From Streptomyces sp. NBC_00271 (lineage in GTDB: Bacteria > Actinomycetota > Actinomycetes > Streptomycetales > Streptomycetaceae), in NCBI RefSeq assembly GCF_036178845.1, contig NZ_CP108070.1, positions 8,990,001-9,054,000 on the forward strand: a stretch of 64,000 nt of DNA, given 5' to 3'. Every line of letters starts with the position of its first letter. Within the stretch, counting starts at the first letter, position 1. Shown piece by piece: positions 1-8,300 of the stretch. Position numbers and translations under genes: made by a program. Under the pieces are notes generated by a model. The model was not told the DNA's origin. It saw only the letters and a program-made list of their open reading frames with translations, and made no database searches.

Positions 1-328
1 CCGCCGCGCCGGAGAGGGCCCCCTTGGATTTGCCCTTGGCTCCGCTCTCCATCGTGTCTCCGACGATGTCGGTCAACTGGGCGGGTGCCTTCCTCCCCGT
101 CTCGAGGTCGAGACGGTTGCATGCTTCGGCGAAACGCAAATAGGTGTCGACACTGGCCACGACAATACGAGCGTCGATCTTGAGGATTTCGATCCCCACC
201 AGTGACACGCGGACGAAGACATCGATGACAAGCCCGCGATCGAGAATGAGTTCCAAGACGTCGTAGAGGCTGGTGCCACCGCCACCACCGCGCGCGACAG
301 CGCCTCCACTCTGTGGCACCACCGTCAT
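1..328 (-). CDS. gvpA: Gas vesicle structural protein GvpA (3' end cut off)
   Basis: GvpA is the small hydrophobic shell protein that polymerises into the ribs of the gas vesicle. The visible N-terminal 109 residues contain the family core: [20 protein letters not shown], then the VGIEIL segment and the [16 protein letters not shown] helix. A serine/glycine/lysine-rich tail typical of Streptomyces GvpA runs off the left edge. The ATG at 328 has GGGAGG a few bases upstream; an in-frame ATG at 343 would put that motif inside the gene, so 328 is preferred. It follows gvpO by 28 bases on the same strand, matching the gvpO-gvpA order I recall from Streptomyces clusters. The rest of the cluster should lie left of the window. 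Confidence 0.93.
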   Translation of the reverse strand, partial: MTVVPQSGGAVARGGGGGTSLYDVLELILDRGLVIDVFVRVSLVGIEILKIDARIVVASVDTYLRFAEACNRLDLETGRKAPAQLTDIVGDTMESGAKGKSKGALSGAA

Positions 329-356
329 GGTGCCTCCCTTCATGGCCGTTGCGGCC

Positions 357-737
357 TCAGCCCAGCCGGTCGATCTGGCCGCGGCTGTAGCGGCGCGTCC
401 TTCGGTACTCCACCAGGTCGCCTTCGTCGTCCAGCGTCACTCGGTAGGTAGCCATCACACTCGTGGTTTCGGGGACGCGTTCCAGTTCGAGTACCTCCAC
501 GTCGGCCTCCCAACCGGCCTCGGTGGATTTCAGTGCCGAGACGGACTCGGGGGCCCGCCCGAGCAACTCCTGAAGTTGTTCGACTGCGGAACGAATGGCC
601 CAGGCTGCGTTGCCCTTGCCGGAGCGTCGCCGGGGGCCACCTGTGGTCCCCCGGTCCGTGCTGCGGCCACTGCTGCTGGATCGCCGCCGGGGTTCTGCTG
701 CGGCCATGGTCTCTCCGATGGTCGGAGCGCGCGCCAT
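357..737 (-). CDS. gvpO: Gas vesicle protein GvpO
   Basis: Accessory gas-vesicle protein of 126 aa. The first 45 residues are a basic, Ser/Arg-rich region. They are followed by the conserved GvpO domain, recognisable from [23 protein letters not shown], then a [11 protein letters not shown] strand and an [28 protein letters not shown] end. GvpO is needed for gas-vesicle formation in haloarchaea and sits first in Streptomyces gvp operons. GTGGAG lies almost directly before the ATG. The upstream side faces a divergent gene, so a promoter for the gvp operon should lie in 738-986. Confidence 0.92.
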   Translation of the reverse strand: MARAPTIGETMAAAEPRRRSSSSGRSTDRGTTGGPRRRSGKGNAAWAIRSAVEQLQELLGRAPESVSALKSTEAGWEADVEVLELERVPETTSVMATYRVTLDDEGDLVEYRRTRRYSRGQIDRLG

Positions 738-986
738 ACTCCACGCACGAACACTATAATTCCATCATATAGGGGTACATATCGTCGGGCATGGATGGCT
801 CTGAGCGAACCTGCCCGGTGGGGCGAGGACCCGCCCCGGTGGGGCCGCATGACGTGTTCGGGGTGCTCTCAGCGGGCCGGGAGACGCGTCGCGTGCGATC
901 CGCTTCTGTCTCAATCACTGGTTGGGCAGGGGATGTTGGCCCGTATTCGAGTGTGTTCATCTCCCCTTTCCGAAGGGAACTGCCTC
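738..986. promoter_or_regulatory. Divergent intergenic region, gvp operon versus acidic/basic protein gene
   Basis: About 250 bases separate gvpO (minus) from the gene starting at 987 (plus). The stretch 750-780 is unusually AT-rich for this genome and reads, on the minus strand, with TATAGT-like hexamers 16-30 bases before gvpO, a plausible minus-10 area. On the plus strand GGGGTAC at about 772-778 resembles a SigB-type minus-10, but I see no convincing minus-35 at the right distance. Confidence 0.35.
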
Positions 987-1991
987 ATGAACGACACGAC
1001 CAAGATCGGCCTCGCCGCCGCGGTCGCAGCCGGTTATGTGCTCGGACGTACGAAGAAAGCCCGTTTCGCCTTCGGGCTGGCAACCTATCTCGCAGGTCGC
1101 CGATTTGGGCTAGATCCGCAGCAGCTGGTGACGACCGGCCTGAAGAAACTCAGTGACGTTCCTGGAGTCGCCGAGCTGAACGAGCAGGTGCGCGGCGAGC
1201 TGCTGGACGCCGGACGCAAAGCCCTGGCCGCCACCGCCGACCGGCGCCTCGCCGACCTCGCCGACTCTCTCCACGAGCGCACGCTGCGCATCGGTGAGGA
1301 GAAGGGCGAGGAGGAAGAGGGCGAGGAAGAACCGGAGGAGGGCGAGGAGCGCTACGAAGACGAGGAGGAGACGGAGGGCGAGGAGGAACCGGAGGAGACG
1401 GAGGGCGAGGAGGAACCGGAGGAGGAAGAGGGCGAGGAAGAGCCTGAGGGGGAATTCGAAGAAGAAGAGGAGGAGGAAGAGGAGGAAGAGGAACCGGAGG
1501 CAGAAGAACCGGAGGCGGAAGCGGAGGAGGAAGAAGAAGAGGAAGAAGAACCGGAGGAGGAGGAAGAGCCGGAGGAAGAGCCGGAGGAAGAGGCTGAGGA
1601 GGAGCCGCCACGGCGTCGTCGCCGCCCCGTAGCGGGAAGGAAGCACGCGGTCAAACCCTCTCCCCGTAGGGCGGCCGCCAAGGAAGCCGCTCCCGCGAGG
1701 AAGAGGACTCCTGCGAGGAGGACTCCCGAGAAGAAGGCTCCCGCGAAGAAGACCGCGGCGCAGAGGCCCCCGGCCAAGAAGGCGGCGGCGCAGAGGCCCG
1801 CGGCCAAGAAGACTGCTGCCAAGAAGTCGGCGCCGGCGAAGAAGACCGCGAAGAAGTCGCCGCCCCCTGCCAAGAAGGCGGCGGCGAAGAGGGCACCGAC
1901 GAAGAGCGCGTCCGCGAAGAAGGCCCCGTCCAAGAAGGCGGCCCCCGCGAAGAAGGCGACTGCCAAGAAGACTCCTGCGCGGCGGAGGTAG
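987..1991 (+). CDS. Low-complexity polyampholyte: membrane-like N-terminus, Glu/Pro acidic block, histone-H1-like Lys/Ala/Pro tail
   Basis: 334 aa, no enzyme family recognised. Residues 1-30 include a hydrophobic Ala/Gly-rich stretch ([15 protein letters not shown]) that could touch a membrane. Residues to about 105 form a mixed helical region with [20 protein letters not shown]. From about 105 to 210 it is nearly all Glu with Pro spacers. From about 210 to the end it is an Ala-Lys-Lys-Pro repeat like bacterial histone-H1-like proteins. The chosen ATG has AAGGGAA upstream; an open frame extends to 273 but lacks coding character and overlaps gvpO antisense. It lies 3 bases before the SRPBCC gene and so is probably co-transcribed with it, next to the gvp operon. 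A role in gas-vesicle assembly is inference only. Confidence 0.75.
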   Translation: MNDTTKIGLAAAVAAGYVLGRTKKARFAFGLATYLAGRRFGLDPQQLVTTGLKKLSDVPGVAELNEQVRGELLDAGRKALAATADRRLADLADSLHERTLRIGEEKGEEEEGEEEPEEGEERYEDEEETEGEEEPEETEGEEEPEEEEGEEEPEGEFEEEEEEEEEEEEPEAEEPEAEAEEEEEEEEEPEEEEEPEEEPEEEAEEEPPRRRRRPVAGRKHAVKPSPRRAAAKEAAPARKRTPARRTPEKKAPAKKTAAQRPPAKKAAAQRPAAKKTAAKKSAPAKKTAKKSPPPAKKAAAKRAPTKSASAKKAPSKKAAPAKKATAKKTPARRR

Positions 1992-1994
1992 GTC

Positions 1995-2996
1995 ATGGCC
2001 GACAAAGAGCGTGACTCTGGCCGGGGAGAGGGCTCCGGCCTCGACATGTTGCGCGGTGAACTGACCGATTTCCTCGGTGCCCAGGTCGAACATCTCGTCG
2101 ACAAGGCCGGGGAAAAGTTGGGGGATGTCACCGACCAACTCCTTGACACGGCCGAGAACGGCGGGTCCGGGTCCCTTCTGGGCATCGGCGGACGCATCCT
2201 CAAGGGTGATTCCCCCTTGAAGGCGTTCGTCGGTGAGAAGGCCAAGGGCCTCAAAGACAATGTGATGGACAAGGTCAAGAGCGTTTTCGGCGGGGGGCGT
2301 GGGGGCAAGTCCGGCAGCACCAAGGTGATGAACATCATTGAAGTGCTGGACGTGGGTGTGCCGATCCGCGTGGCGTACAACTACTGGACCCAGTACGAGG
2401 AGTTCAGCGACTTCACCAAAGGCGTACGGAGTGTGTCCCGGAACGACGAGACCGCCAGTGACTGGAAGGTGAAGGTCGGTCCCTCGACTCGCGGTTGGAA
2501 GGCGACGGTTCAGGAACAGGTGCCGGACGATCGAATCGTGTGGAGCTCCGAGGGTGCGAAGGGCACTACTCACGGCTGTGTCAGTTTCCACGAACTCACG
2601 CCCGACCTGACGCGGATCGTGCTGGTCGTCGAGTACTACCCCTCGGGTTTCTTCGAGAAGACGGGCAACCTGTGGCGTGCCCAAGGACGCCGTTTGCGGC
2701 TGGACTTCAAGAACTTCCAGCGCTATGTCACGTTCGCCGACGAGGACGTCGAGGGCTGGCGCGGAGAGATCCGCGACGGCGAGGTAGTTCGCAGCCATGA
2801 GGAAGCACTGGAAGAGGAGGAAGCGGCAGGGGAGGACGAGGAGCAGGAGGAGTACGACGAGGAGGCGCCCGACGAGGAGGCGCCCGACGAAGAGGAGGAG
2901 CCCGACGAAGAGGAGGAGGAAGAGGAGTACGACGAAGAGGGGCCAGAGGACGAGTACGAGGAGGAGGACGAGCAGGACGACGAGGACGAGCGCTGA
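1995..2996 (+). CDS. SRPBCC (polyketide cyclase/START-like) protein with acidic tail
   Basis: 333 aa. The first 110 residues are a helical, Gly/Lys-rich region ([23 protein letters not shown]). Residues about 112-255 form an SRPBCC domain, shown by [33 protein letters not shown], a [20 protein letters not shown] strand and the closing [21 protein letters not shown] helix. The last 70 residues are almost only Glu/Asp with Tyr/Pro. The domain family binds hydrophobic ligands; no catalytic residues can be assigned. The gene follows the preceding low-complexity gene by 3 bases, with GGAGG straddling that gene's end. Both proteins carry Glu-rich tracts, which suggests a shared structural partner. 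Confidence 0.8.
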   Translation: MADKERDSGRGEGSGLDMLRGELTDFLGAQVEHLVDKAGEKLGDVTDQLLDTAENGGSGSLLGIGGRILKGDSPLKAFVGEKAKGLKDNVMDKVKSVFGGGRGGKSGSTKVMNIIEVLDVGVPIRVAYNYWTQYEEFSDFTKGVRSVSRNDETASDWKVKVGPSTRGWKATVQEQVPDDRIVWSSEGAKGTTHGCVSFHELTPDLTRIVLVVEYYPSGFFEKTGNLWRAQGRRLRLDFKNFQRYVTFADEDVEGWRGEIRDGEVVRSHEEALEEEEAAGEDEEQEEYDEEAPDEEAPDEEEEPDEEEEEEEYDEEGPEDEYEEEDEQDDEDER

Positions 2997-3000
2997 CACG

Positions 3001-3036
3001 CGGCCCGAGCCGTGCGATCGGCCCGAGCCGTGCGAT
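3001..3036. repeat. Two tandem copies of an 18-bp unit
   Basis: The unit CGGCCCGAGCCGTGCGAT occurs twice without a spacer immediately after the SRPBCC stop codon. The rest of the gap to 3254 shows no gene I can support. Confidence 0.8.
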
Positions 3037-3254
3037 CCCCCTTGGCGTGACCTGCCCCGAGAGGTGGTCGGCTGGCGTTCCTGGACTCTCGGATCTCGTC
3101 GTCCGGCCGGAGTGACCGCGACCGGTCGGAGAAGCCATCGGGCGGGCGCGGGCGCGTCGCTTGAACTACTTCGCGACCACCCGCGTCCGGCGCGGTATCG
3201 ACGTCGACGACACCAGGTCCCGAAGGTGCGGACCAGCCGTACGTACGTCCTCGA

Positions 3255-3437
3255 TCAGTGCCCCCTCCGCTTATGGAGGTGGCCTGCCGCCTTTTCCGTC
3301 ATCTCATGTGCCTTGGCGCGCAGCTGTTCCCCACGCCCAGCCTGCTGCATCGATGAGTCCCCCAGGGCCTTGCCGAGAGTCTCCTTCATCTTGCCCCTGA
3401 TCTGATGCACCTTCGCATTGCCCTTGGCCTTGGCCAT
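3255..3437 (-). CDS. CsbD-like stress protein
   Basis: 60 aa, highly charged, with the CsbD pattern of a Gly-Lys-Met-Lys-Glu-Thr-Leu-Gly-Lys-Ala-Leu-Gly-Asp core, then MQQAGRGEQLRAKAHEMTEKA. CsbD proteins are small general-stress proteins, controlled by sigma B in Bacillus; their molecular function is unknown. The gene stands in a row of minus-strand stress-type genes that ends with the SigB-like factor at 5161-6033. Its own promoter was not recognised. Confidence 0.85.
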   Translation of the reverse strand: MAKAKGNAKVHQIRGKMKETLGKALGDSSMQQAGRGEQLRAKAHEMTEKAAGHLHKRRGH

Positions 3438-3549
3438 CGGAATCGCCGTCCTCTCGAAGACGCTGGGAACGCGGCCCGTTCAGGACCGACACATCTTTGT
3501 TCACCGTGCGCCTGCCCGCGGGGCTCGGCAACTGGGAGCACCTCGTGCC

Positions 3550-3717
3550 TCACCGCTGCCTCCGCATGTGGAGGTCGAGGTCGCCCTGCGCGACGAGGCC
3601 GACGAACAGCCCCGCCGCTCCCAGAACCAGAACGAGCAGGAATGCCCAGAAGCCTCCGAAGTATCCGGCGAAGCCCAGGGCCATGCCGGCCGCGAGGCCT
3701 GTCGTCGCTGCGTTCAT
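3550..3717 (-). CDS. Small two-helix membrane protein (DUF2273-like)
   Basis: 55 aa from the ATG at 3717; ATG codons at 3720 and 3741 are alternatives in frame. Two adjacent hydrophobic segments (AAGMALGFAGYFGGFWAF and LLVLVLGAAGLFVGLVAQG) end in a charged DLDLHMRRQR tail. Such proteins commonly sit beside Asp23/Gls24-family genes in actinobacteria, as here with the gene at 3802-4284. A role as membrane anchor for Asp23 is inferred from that context. Confidence 0.7.
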   Translation of the reverse strand: MNAATTGLAAGMALGFAGYFGGFWAFLLVLVLGAAGLFVGLVAQGDLDLHMRRQR

Positions 3718-3801
3718 CATCCACTCACCCGTCTCGCGCACGTGATCGTCCGTGTGAGCACCCGCTCATGCTCGGGGCATGGCCGTGGCCACGGCGGTCG
3801 G

Positions 3802-4284
3802 TCACCGCACGCGGCCCTCGTCCCGTTCGGCCTCTTCCTCCTCGTCGGGGAGGTGGACGTCGTCGACGGCGATGTTCACCTCGACGACCTCCAGTCCCGT
3901 CATCCGTTCCAGGGCACCGATCACGTTGGTGCGTACGGCGCCGGCGACGTCGACGATGGAGACGCCGTACTCGACGACGACGTCCAGATCCACCGCGGCC
4001 TGGCGCTCGCCGACCTCGACCTTCACTCCGCGTGTGACGCCTCCGCCTCCGCCGGGGACGCGTTCCCGCATGGCGCCGAAGGCGCGGGCCATCCCCGCTC
4101 CCATGCTGTGGATGCCCGGTACCTCGCGTGTGGCCATGCCCGCGATCTTGGCCACCACACCGTCCGCGATGGTGGTCTTGCCCCGTGTCTCGGCCGGTGC
4201 TCCGGCCCCGGTACGGCCCTTCAGCGCGCTCACGCCTGTGGCGGGCCGGCTGCCCCCGCCGACGCTGGTGATGTTGTCCGTCAT
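3802..4284 (-). CDS. Asp23/Gls24-family envelope stress protein
   Basis: 160 aa. After a Gly/Ala-rich leader the Asp23 domain starts at about residue 36 with TTIADGVVAKIAGMATREVP and the G-I-H-S-M-G motif. It continues with GVKVEVGERQAAVDLDVVVE and an AVRTNVIGALERMTGLEVVEVN-type segment, and ends in an acidic tail. The family is associated with cell-envelope and alkaline stress in Firmicutes. In Streptomyces it occurs in stress islands with small membrane proteins, as it does here. Confidence 0.9.
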   Translation of the reverse strand: MTDNITSVGGGSRPATGVSALKGRTGAGAPAETRGKTTIADGVVAKIAGMATREVPGIHSMGAGMARAFGAMRERVPGGGGGVTRGVKVEVGERQAAVDLDVVVEYGVSIVDVAGAVRTNVIGALERMTGLEVVEVNIAVDDVHLPDEEEEAERDEGRVR

Positions 4285-4680
4285 GGCGGTCGCCTCGAGT
4301 GGCTCGGTGTGACACCTGCGTGGTGTCTCTCAAGAGGTTGGACACCCGGGGCGGCACACCTCTCACAGACGTGACATGTGATGTGCGTCACATGGACGTC
4401 GAGGCAGCCCTCGCGGTTCCCGGCGTGGCCGGCCTGCAGCCCCGCCTGGCCCACTGCCTCGCGGCAGTCGCCGCGCCTACCCGGACGGACACCACACCAC
4501 GCCGCATGCCGCGGGAATCGCCGTCGATCGCCTCTGCGATGGCGGAGACGGGCCGGCTGACGATGCCCGGGATCCGCGTGGGGCTGCGCGATCAGCTCTC
4601 CAGCGCGTGGTCCACCGTGGGATGGCAGGCGATGAGGGAGTCGACGCAGCGTGTTGTCGGATTGGCGCCCGTCTTCGCGG
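4285..4680. other. 396-bp gap; possible decayed Asp23-associated reading frame
   Basis: No intact gene is convincing. On the plus strand, from 4392, a reading frame gives VEAALAVPGVAGLQPRLAHC, which resembles the start of the small proteins that accompany Asp23 genes (AVPGV..L.P.LA pattern). The similarity stops after about 30 residues and there is no good ribosome-binding site. I treat it as a possible remnant. Confidence 0.3.
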
Positions 4681-5121
4681 CTACTCGGGTCGGCCCAGGG
4701 ACCAGCCGGATACGTCCGTGAGCCGCCCGCGCCACAGGGGCATGACCACGGGCACGCTGGTTCCGGCGATGCCGGTGGCGTCACGCAGATGGATCCACTG
4801 CGGCAGCCGTTGCGGGACCTGATGCCCTTGCTTGTCGGCGACTGCTTCGTACACCTGCTCGGGGAACCGTTCCAACAACTGCGCGCCAGGCCCGTCGATG
4901 CCGCGCAGGCTGCGCGCCCAGTCGGCTCGCCAAGTCTCGTGGGAGACCAGGTCGCCGTAGAGGAAGCCGCCCCCGATGACGAGTGTGATCGGCAGGGCAG
5001 CCTGGGCATCCTGCCCGATCAGCCTTACCAGCATCTGCAGTTGGACGTCCGGCACGGGCTCGGTGACGACCGGTGCGGAGGGCTGGTGCAGTGGAGCGCG
5101 CTCAGCATTCACGCCAGGCAC
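4681..5121 (-). CDS. Hypothetical protein downstream of the SigB-like sigma factor
   Basis: 146 aa, family not recognised. The centre is moderately hydrophobic (QAALPITLVIGGGFLYGDLV), followed by a Trp-rich helix (SHETWRADWARSLRGI) and a DATGIAGTSVPVVMPLWRGRL stretch that looks like beta strands. It starts 39 bases after the sigma-factor stop on the same strand, so the two are probably one transcript. No signal peptide or clear transmembrane helix is evident. A regulatory role is possible from context only. Confidence 0.6.
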   Translation of the reverse strand: MPGVNAERAPLHQPSAPVVTEPVPDVQLQMLVRLIGQDAQAALPITLVIGGGFLYGDLVSHETWRADWARSLRGIDGPGAQLLERFPEQVYEAVADKQGHQVPQRLPQWIHLRDATGIAGTSVPVVMPLWRGRLTDVSGWSLGRPE

Positions 5122-5160
5122 CCCTTTCGGTACGGGCGAGCGGGGCAGGGGACAGGGATG

Positions 5161-6033
5161 TCATGCGGGAAGCAGGCCCGTGCGGAGCTTGGTGAGGGTG
5201 CGGGTGAGCAGGCGCGATATGTGCATCTGCGACAGGTGCAGTTCGCTGCCGATCTGCGCCTGGGTCATTTCTTGTCCGAAGCGCATCTCGATGATGGCCC
5301 GTTCCCGGTCGTCGAGTTGCTGCAACAGCGGGCCTAGCGCGTGCAGATCCTCGAACAGCTCCAGGGCCGGGTCGACGTCGCCCATGGTGTCCGCGTACCT
5401 CGGACCGCCGTCGCTGGACTCGTCGTCGCTGCCCGGGGTGTCGATGGAGCCGGCGACGTAACCGTTGGAGGCCACGAGGCCCTCGATGACCTCGTCCTCG
5501 GTCAGCTCCAAATGGGCGGCGAGTTCCTTCACCGTAGGGGTGCGGCCCAGCACAGCGACGAGGGCTTCCCTGCTCTTGGCCAGGCCGACGCGAAGTTCCT
5601 GCAGGCGCCGCGGGACGTGTACCGCCCAGGTGGTGTCGCGGAAGAAGCGTTTGATCTCGCCGACGATGTAGGGGATCGCGAAGGAGGTGAACTCGACCTC
5701 GCGGGACAGGTCGAAGCGGTCGATGGCCTTGATGAGGCCGATCGTGCCGACCTGGATGATGTCCTCCATGTCGCCGCTGCCCCGGTTGCGGAAGCGGCGG
5801 GCCGCGAAGGTCACCAGGGACAGGTTCATCTCGATCAGCGTGTTGCGGGCGTACTGGTACTCGCGGGTGCCCTCCTCCAGGACCTGTAGGCGGTCCAGGA
5901 ACAGCTTGGACAGCACGCGCGCGTCCCTGGGGGCGACCTTGCCGCCGTCCTCGATCCACGGCAGATCATCCATGACCTCCGGCGTTCCCGTGCCGCAGGC
6001 AGTTGCTTCGGGGGCGTTCACGGAGAACGTCAC
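5161..6033 (-). CDS. RNA polymerase sigma factor, SigB/SigF/SigG (sigma-70 group 3) family
   Basis: 290 aa. Region 2 is clear: MNLSLVTFAARRFRNRG, then DMEDIIQVGTIGLIKAIDRF and EFTSFAIPYIVGEIKRFFRD, the core-binding and minus-10 recognition parts. Region 3 follows (PRRLQELRVGLAKSREALV...TPTVKELAAHL). Region 4 ends the protein with DDRERAIIEMRF, then MTQAQIGSELHLSQMHISRL. This is the layout of the Streptomyces general-stress and osmotic-stress sigma factors normally held by anti-sigma factors. None is encoded next to it; the phosphatases at 18.8-23.8 kb could act on such a circuit. ATG at 6033 was used; a later in-frame Met (MDDLPWI) is a possible alternative. Confidence 0.93.
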   Translation of the reverse strand: MTFSVNAPEATACGTGTPEVMDDLPWIEDGGKVAPRDARVLSKLFLDRLQVLEEGTREYQYARNTLIEMNLSLVTFAARRFRNRGSGDMEDIIQVGTIGLIKAIDRFDLSREVEFTSFAIPYIVGEIKRFFRDTTWAVHVPRRLQELRVGLAKSREALVAVLGRTPTVKELAAHLELTEDEVIEGLVASNGYVAGSIDTPGSDDESSDGGPRYADTMGDVDPALELFEDLHALGPLLQQLDDRERAIIEMRFGQEMTQAQIGSELHLSQMHISRLLTRTLTKLRTGLLPA

Positions 6034-6595
6034 GGTGCCGCCTTAGGTGGAAAGCAGGGTGAGCGTCTTGTGCCCGCTCCGAGCGCATGCATGTCCATGC
6101 GGCCCCACCATTCCGTCAGGGTCCGAAAGCGCCCGGCATGCTGCCCGCACGTCGGGCTGTGATGCGGGGGTACAACGTCGGCACCGGCGACGGTCCAGGA
6201 ACGAACCGCGCGGATACGCCGTCGGTTGGGGCGGCTGATCGGCATCGCGGCGACCGAGGGCAACGCACTGCGACCATGGTCTTCACGCTGAGGCGCAGGT
6301 CACCCGGCTTGCTACCCGCCGCCCGCACGCTACGCCGTACGTCAGCGGACGCGTCCACGACCGTTGGCTTTGGACGCGGCAGGGGAGGGCGAGAGGGTGC
6401 AGACGAGGGCGACGGCGCGGAGCGGAGTGGTTCCTGTGATGGCCACGTACCCCGGCTACCCACGCGCTTCACCTGCATCCCCTATTTCAGCGGGTCATGG
6501 ACTGACCGGGTGTTTCACGACAGGTATTCAGGCGGTTTGTAAATCCGTAGGTGTGGGCGGGTACGGCTGGGGCACACGGATTTTCGGAGGTAATA
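6034..6595. other. Gap of about 560 bp, mostly featureless
   Basis: No gene supported on either strand. The end holds the promoter and ribosome-binding site of the small hydrophobic protein: GGGTAC at 6559-6564 resembles a SigB-class minus-10, but the nearest GTTT (6535-6538) is 20 bases upstream, longer than the usual 14-16. Confidence 0.4.
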
Positions 6596-6757
6596 ATGGT
6601 TCCCCTGCTTCTCGTTCTGCTGCTGGCTCTGATTCTGTTCGGAGCGGGTTTCGCGTTGAAGATCCTTTGGTGGGTCGCGATCGTCGTACTGGTCCTGTGG
6701 CTGATCGGCTTCGTCGCCCGGCCCAAGGGCGGTAGCGGCCGCTGGTACCGCTGGTAG
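6596..6757 (+). CDS. Short hydrophobic membrane protein
   Basis: 53 aa, almost entirely hydrophobic: a leucine-rich first helix (VPLLLVLLLALILFGAGFAL), a second helix around WWVAIVVLVLWLIGFV, and a basic/glycine tail GGSGRWYRW. Proteins like this are widespread in Streptomyces and related to small lmo0937-type hydrophobic peptides; their function is unknown. The ATG at 6596 has a strong GGAGG five bases upstream, so the longer frame from 6551 is rejected. Monocistronic by position. Confidence 0.8.
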   Translation: MVPLLLVLLLALILFGAGFALKILWWVAIVVLVLWLIGFVARPKGGSGRWYRW

Positions 6758-6841
6758 CGGCGCGGGCTTCGGCTGAATTCAGAAAAGACATCGCGATGGC
6801 CGCCCCCTCTCCGGAGGGGACCACGGCGCCATGCCGACTGT

Positions 6842-7129
6842 TTGTGCTTGCCTTCGCCGATCGATGGCCATCCCGTTCTTCGTCTCTTGACTTGGGCGAA
6901 TGAAGCGCCGGGTCCGCGGCAATCGAATTGGGCGGAAATTAAAGCCACCTCGTGTGGTATTCGAATAATCGACTCTGAGAAGAAGATCTTCGTCGACCGG
7001 TCCAAGGAGCACATCAAGAACGCCCTTGAGTTCCACCGGGACAAGCACCTCGGCGACGCCGGTTACCGCGAGGAACTCGGTACCTACTACCTCCCGGTCA
7101 CTCCCGCCGGTGGCCAGCCCATCGTCTGA
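6842..7129 (+). pseudogene. C-terminal gene fragment, possibly from a PRC-barrel stress protein
   Basis: An open frame of 95 codons with no convincing start. Only the last 50 residues look like protein: KKIFVDRSKEHIKNALEF, then HRDKHLGDAGYREELGTYY. This DxxxHL..YxxxLGxYY ending recalls the C-terminus of actinobacterial PRC-barrel proteins, but I am not sure. The upstream DNA (6930-6975) is oddly AT-rich. It ends just before a strong palindromic terminator, so the original 3' end seems kept and the 5' part lost. Confidence 0.4.
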
Positions 7130-7139
7130 CTCCCGTGTG

Positions 7140-7176
7140 TGAGTGGGCCCGAACTCGACGAGTTCGGGCCCACTCA
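7140..7176. terminator. 37-bp near-perfect palindrome, bidirectional terminator
   Basis: Arms TGAGTGGGCCCGAACTCG and CGAGTTCGGGCCCACTCA flank a single A, giving a stem of 17 pairs around a three-base loop in RNA. It lies between convergent reading frames and overlaps the stop codon of the broken FAD oxidoreductase gene. Confidence 0.85.
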
Positions 7177-7701
7177 GGTGCTCCGTGACGCAGGGCGGAG
7201 CACCCCGCCACGTACGACGACGGATGCGACGCGCTCGCCGCATCGCAGGCTGCCCCCGTGGCGCTGGAGGCGGCTCACGAGCGCCGCCGTCAGGGCGCCG
7301 GCGCCGCCGACGGGCACAGGGAATCCATGGCTCTGTCCGAGCATCGACATCAGCCAGCCGAAGCCGCCACTTCCGGCGGCCGCGGTGTCCTGCACGCGGC
7401 GCTCCAGAACGGCGCACCCTCCGTCCCTCAGCGGGTGGGCCAACACACGCGGGGCGTGGCTCCACCGCAGTCCTTCCGCCGCGAGGTCGAGGCGGGCGAG
7501 GACCGGTGAGGCGGTGGGCAGAGGGTAGAAGGCACTGAAGAGGTCCGAGGCGTAGTCCGGGTGGACGCCGCGGTCGCTGCGGACCGCGCCTCCCGGCTCT
7601 TCCCGTGCTTCCAGCACTTCCACGCTCCAGCCGGCATCCACCAGCACATTCGCGGCCACCAGCCCGTTGGGGCCGGCACCGATCACCACCGCGTCAGGCA
7701 T
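7174..7701 (-). pseudogene. Phytoene-desaturase-like FAD/NAD(P) oxidoreductase, internally deleted and 3'-truncated
   Basis: The N-terminal FAD motif is intact (VVIGAGPNGLVAANVL, then EVLEAREEPGGAVRSD). It is followed by SDLFSAFYPLPTASPVLARL and HPLRDGGCAVLERRVQDT. The frame then jumps straight to AAAGSGGFGWLMSMLGQ and GFPVPVGGAGALTAALVSRL. In full-length family members, roughly 500 aa or more, about 100 residues separate these blocks. After VVVRGG the sequence turns into unrelated residues and stops inside the palindromic terminator, so the last half is missing. Only 175 codons remain. It overlaps the end of the SRPBCC gene by 8 bases, as an original two-gene operon would. Confidence 0.85.
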
Positions 7702-8146
7702 GGCGGGTTTCCTCGTGCTGCTGTTCCACGACCCTGGCCAGGCGGGCCAGCATGCCCCGGTGCCGCAACTGCAGCAGCGCTTCGGTCGCGGGGTTGTGGA
7801 GAGCCCCGCCCGGACCTCGCAGGGGGTGCTCGTCGCAGACGACGAGGGTTTCCTCGCCCCACGGCCGGAGCTGGAGGAAGATCCTCGCGGTGCCCATCGG
7901 CTTGAACGAAGCCTCCAGTTCCAGCTCCCTGCCCGTTTCGCTGTGGCGGACGGTCGTGACCCCGTCCGCCGACCAGGGACCCAGCCGCAGGGTGTAGCGG
8001 ATCCGGGAACCGACTTCGGGCCAGGCCTGGTCGAGGGGCGTGGACTCGGAGGGTCCCGCCACCCACTCTCCGTACTGAGTCGGATCGGCAAGCACTGCCC
8101 ACACCGCGTGCGGGGGACGATGGATGAGCTGATGACGGACAGCCAT
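7694..8146 (-). CDS. SRPBCC family protein
   Basis: 150 aa from the ATG at 8146, which has AGGAGG eight bases upstream; a GTG at 8155 is a weaker alternative. The SRPBCC fold is recognised from HRPPHAVWAVLADPTQYGEW at the N-terminus, the PLDQAWPEVGSRIRYTLRLG strand pair and the long closing helix with TEALLQLRHRGMLARLARVV. Such proteins bind or process small hydrophobic ligands. Its neighbour, an FAD oxidoreductase with which it overlapped, is now a pseudogene, so this protein may have lost its partner. Confidence 0.85.
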   Translation of the reverse strand: MAVRHQLIHRPPHAVWAVLADPTQYGEWVAGPSESTPLDQAWPEVGSRIRYTLRLGPWSADGVTTVRHSETGRELELEASFKPMGTARIFLQLRPWGEETLVVCDEHPLRGPGGALHNPATEALLQLRHRGMLARLARVVEQQHEETRHA

Positions 8147-8300
8147 ACAAGACACCTCCTACCGTGACGGAACGTGCATGGCGGCGCGGTGCGCACCTCT
8201 CGGGCGTCGAGGGCTCAGCCGGGCGGGCGGCAGCAGCGGGGAGAGCGGAGGCAGGCCGATGGGTGGTTCCGCCGCGGCAGGCGCACCCGCCGTGGGCGGC

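Noticed and set aside
1290..1610. Regular GAGGAGGAA repeats looking like a repeat array or CRISPR
   Set aside because: They are in-frame codon repeats for Glu/Pro; there are no constant repeat-spacer units.
1110..2999. 629-codon minus-strand frame, Leu/Arg-rich
   Set aside because: It is the antisense of the Glu/Lys repeat genes; composition follows the repeats and it shows no family or start signal.
6535..6564. SigB-type promoter for the small hydrophobic protein
   Set aside because: GGGTAC is present but GTTT is 20 bases away instead of 14-16, so I do not claim a promoter.
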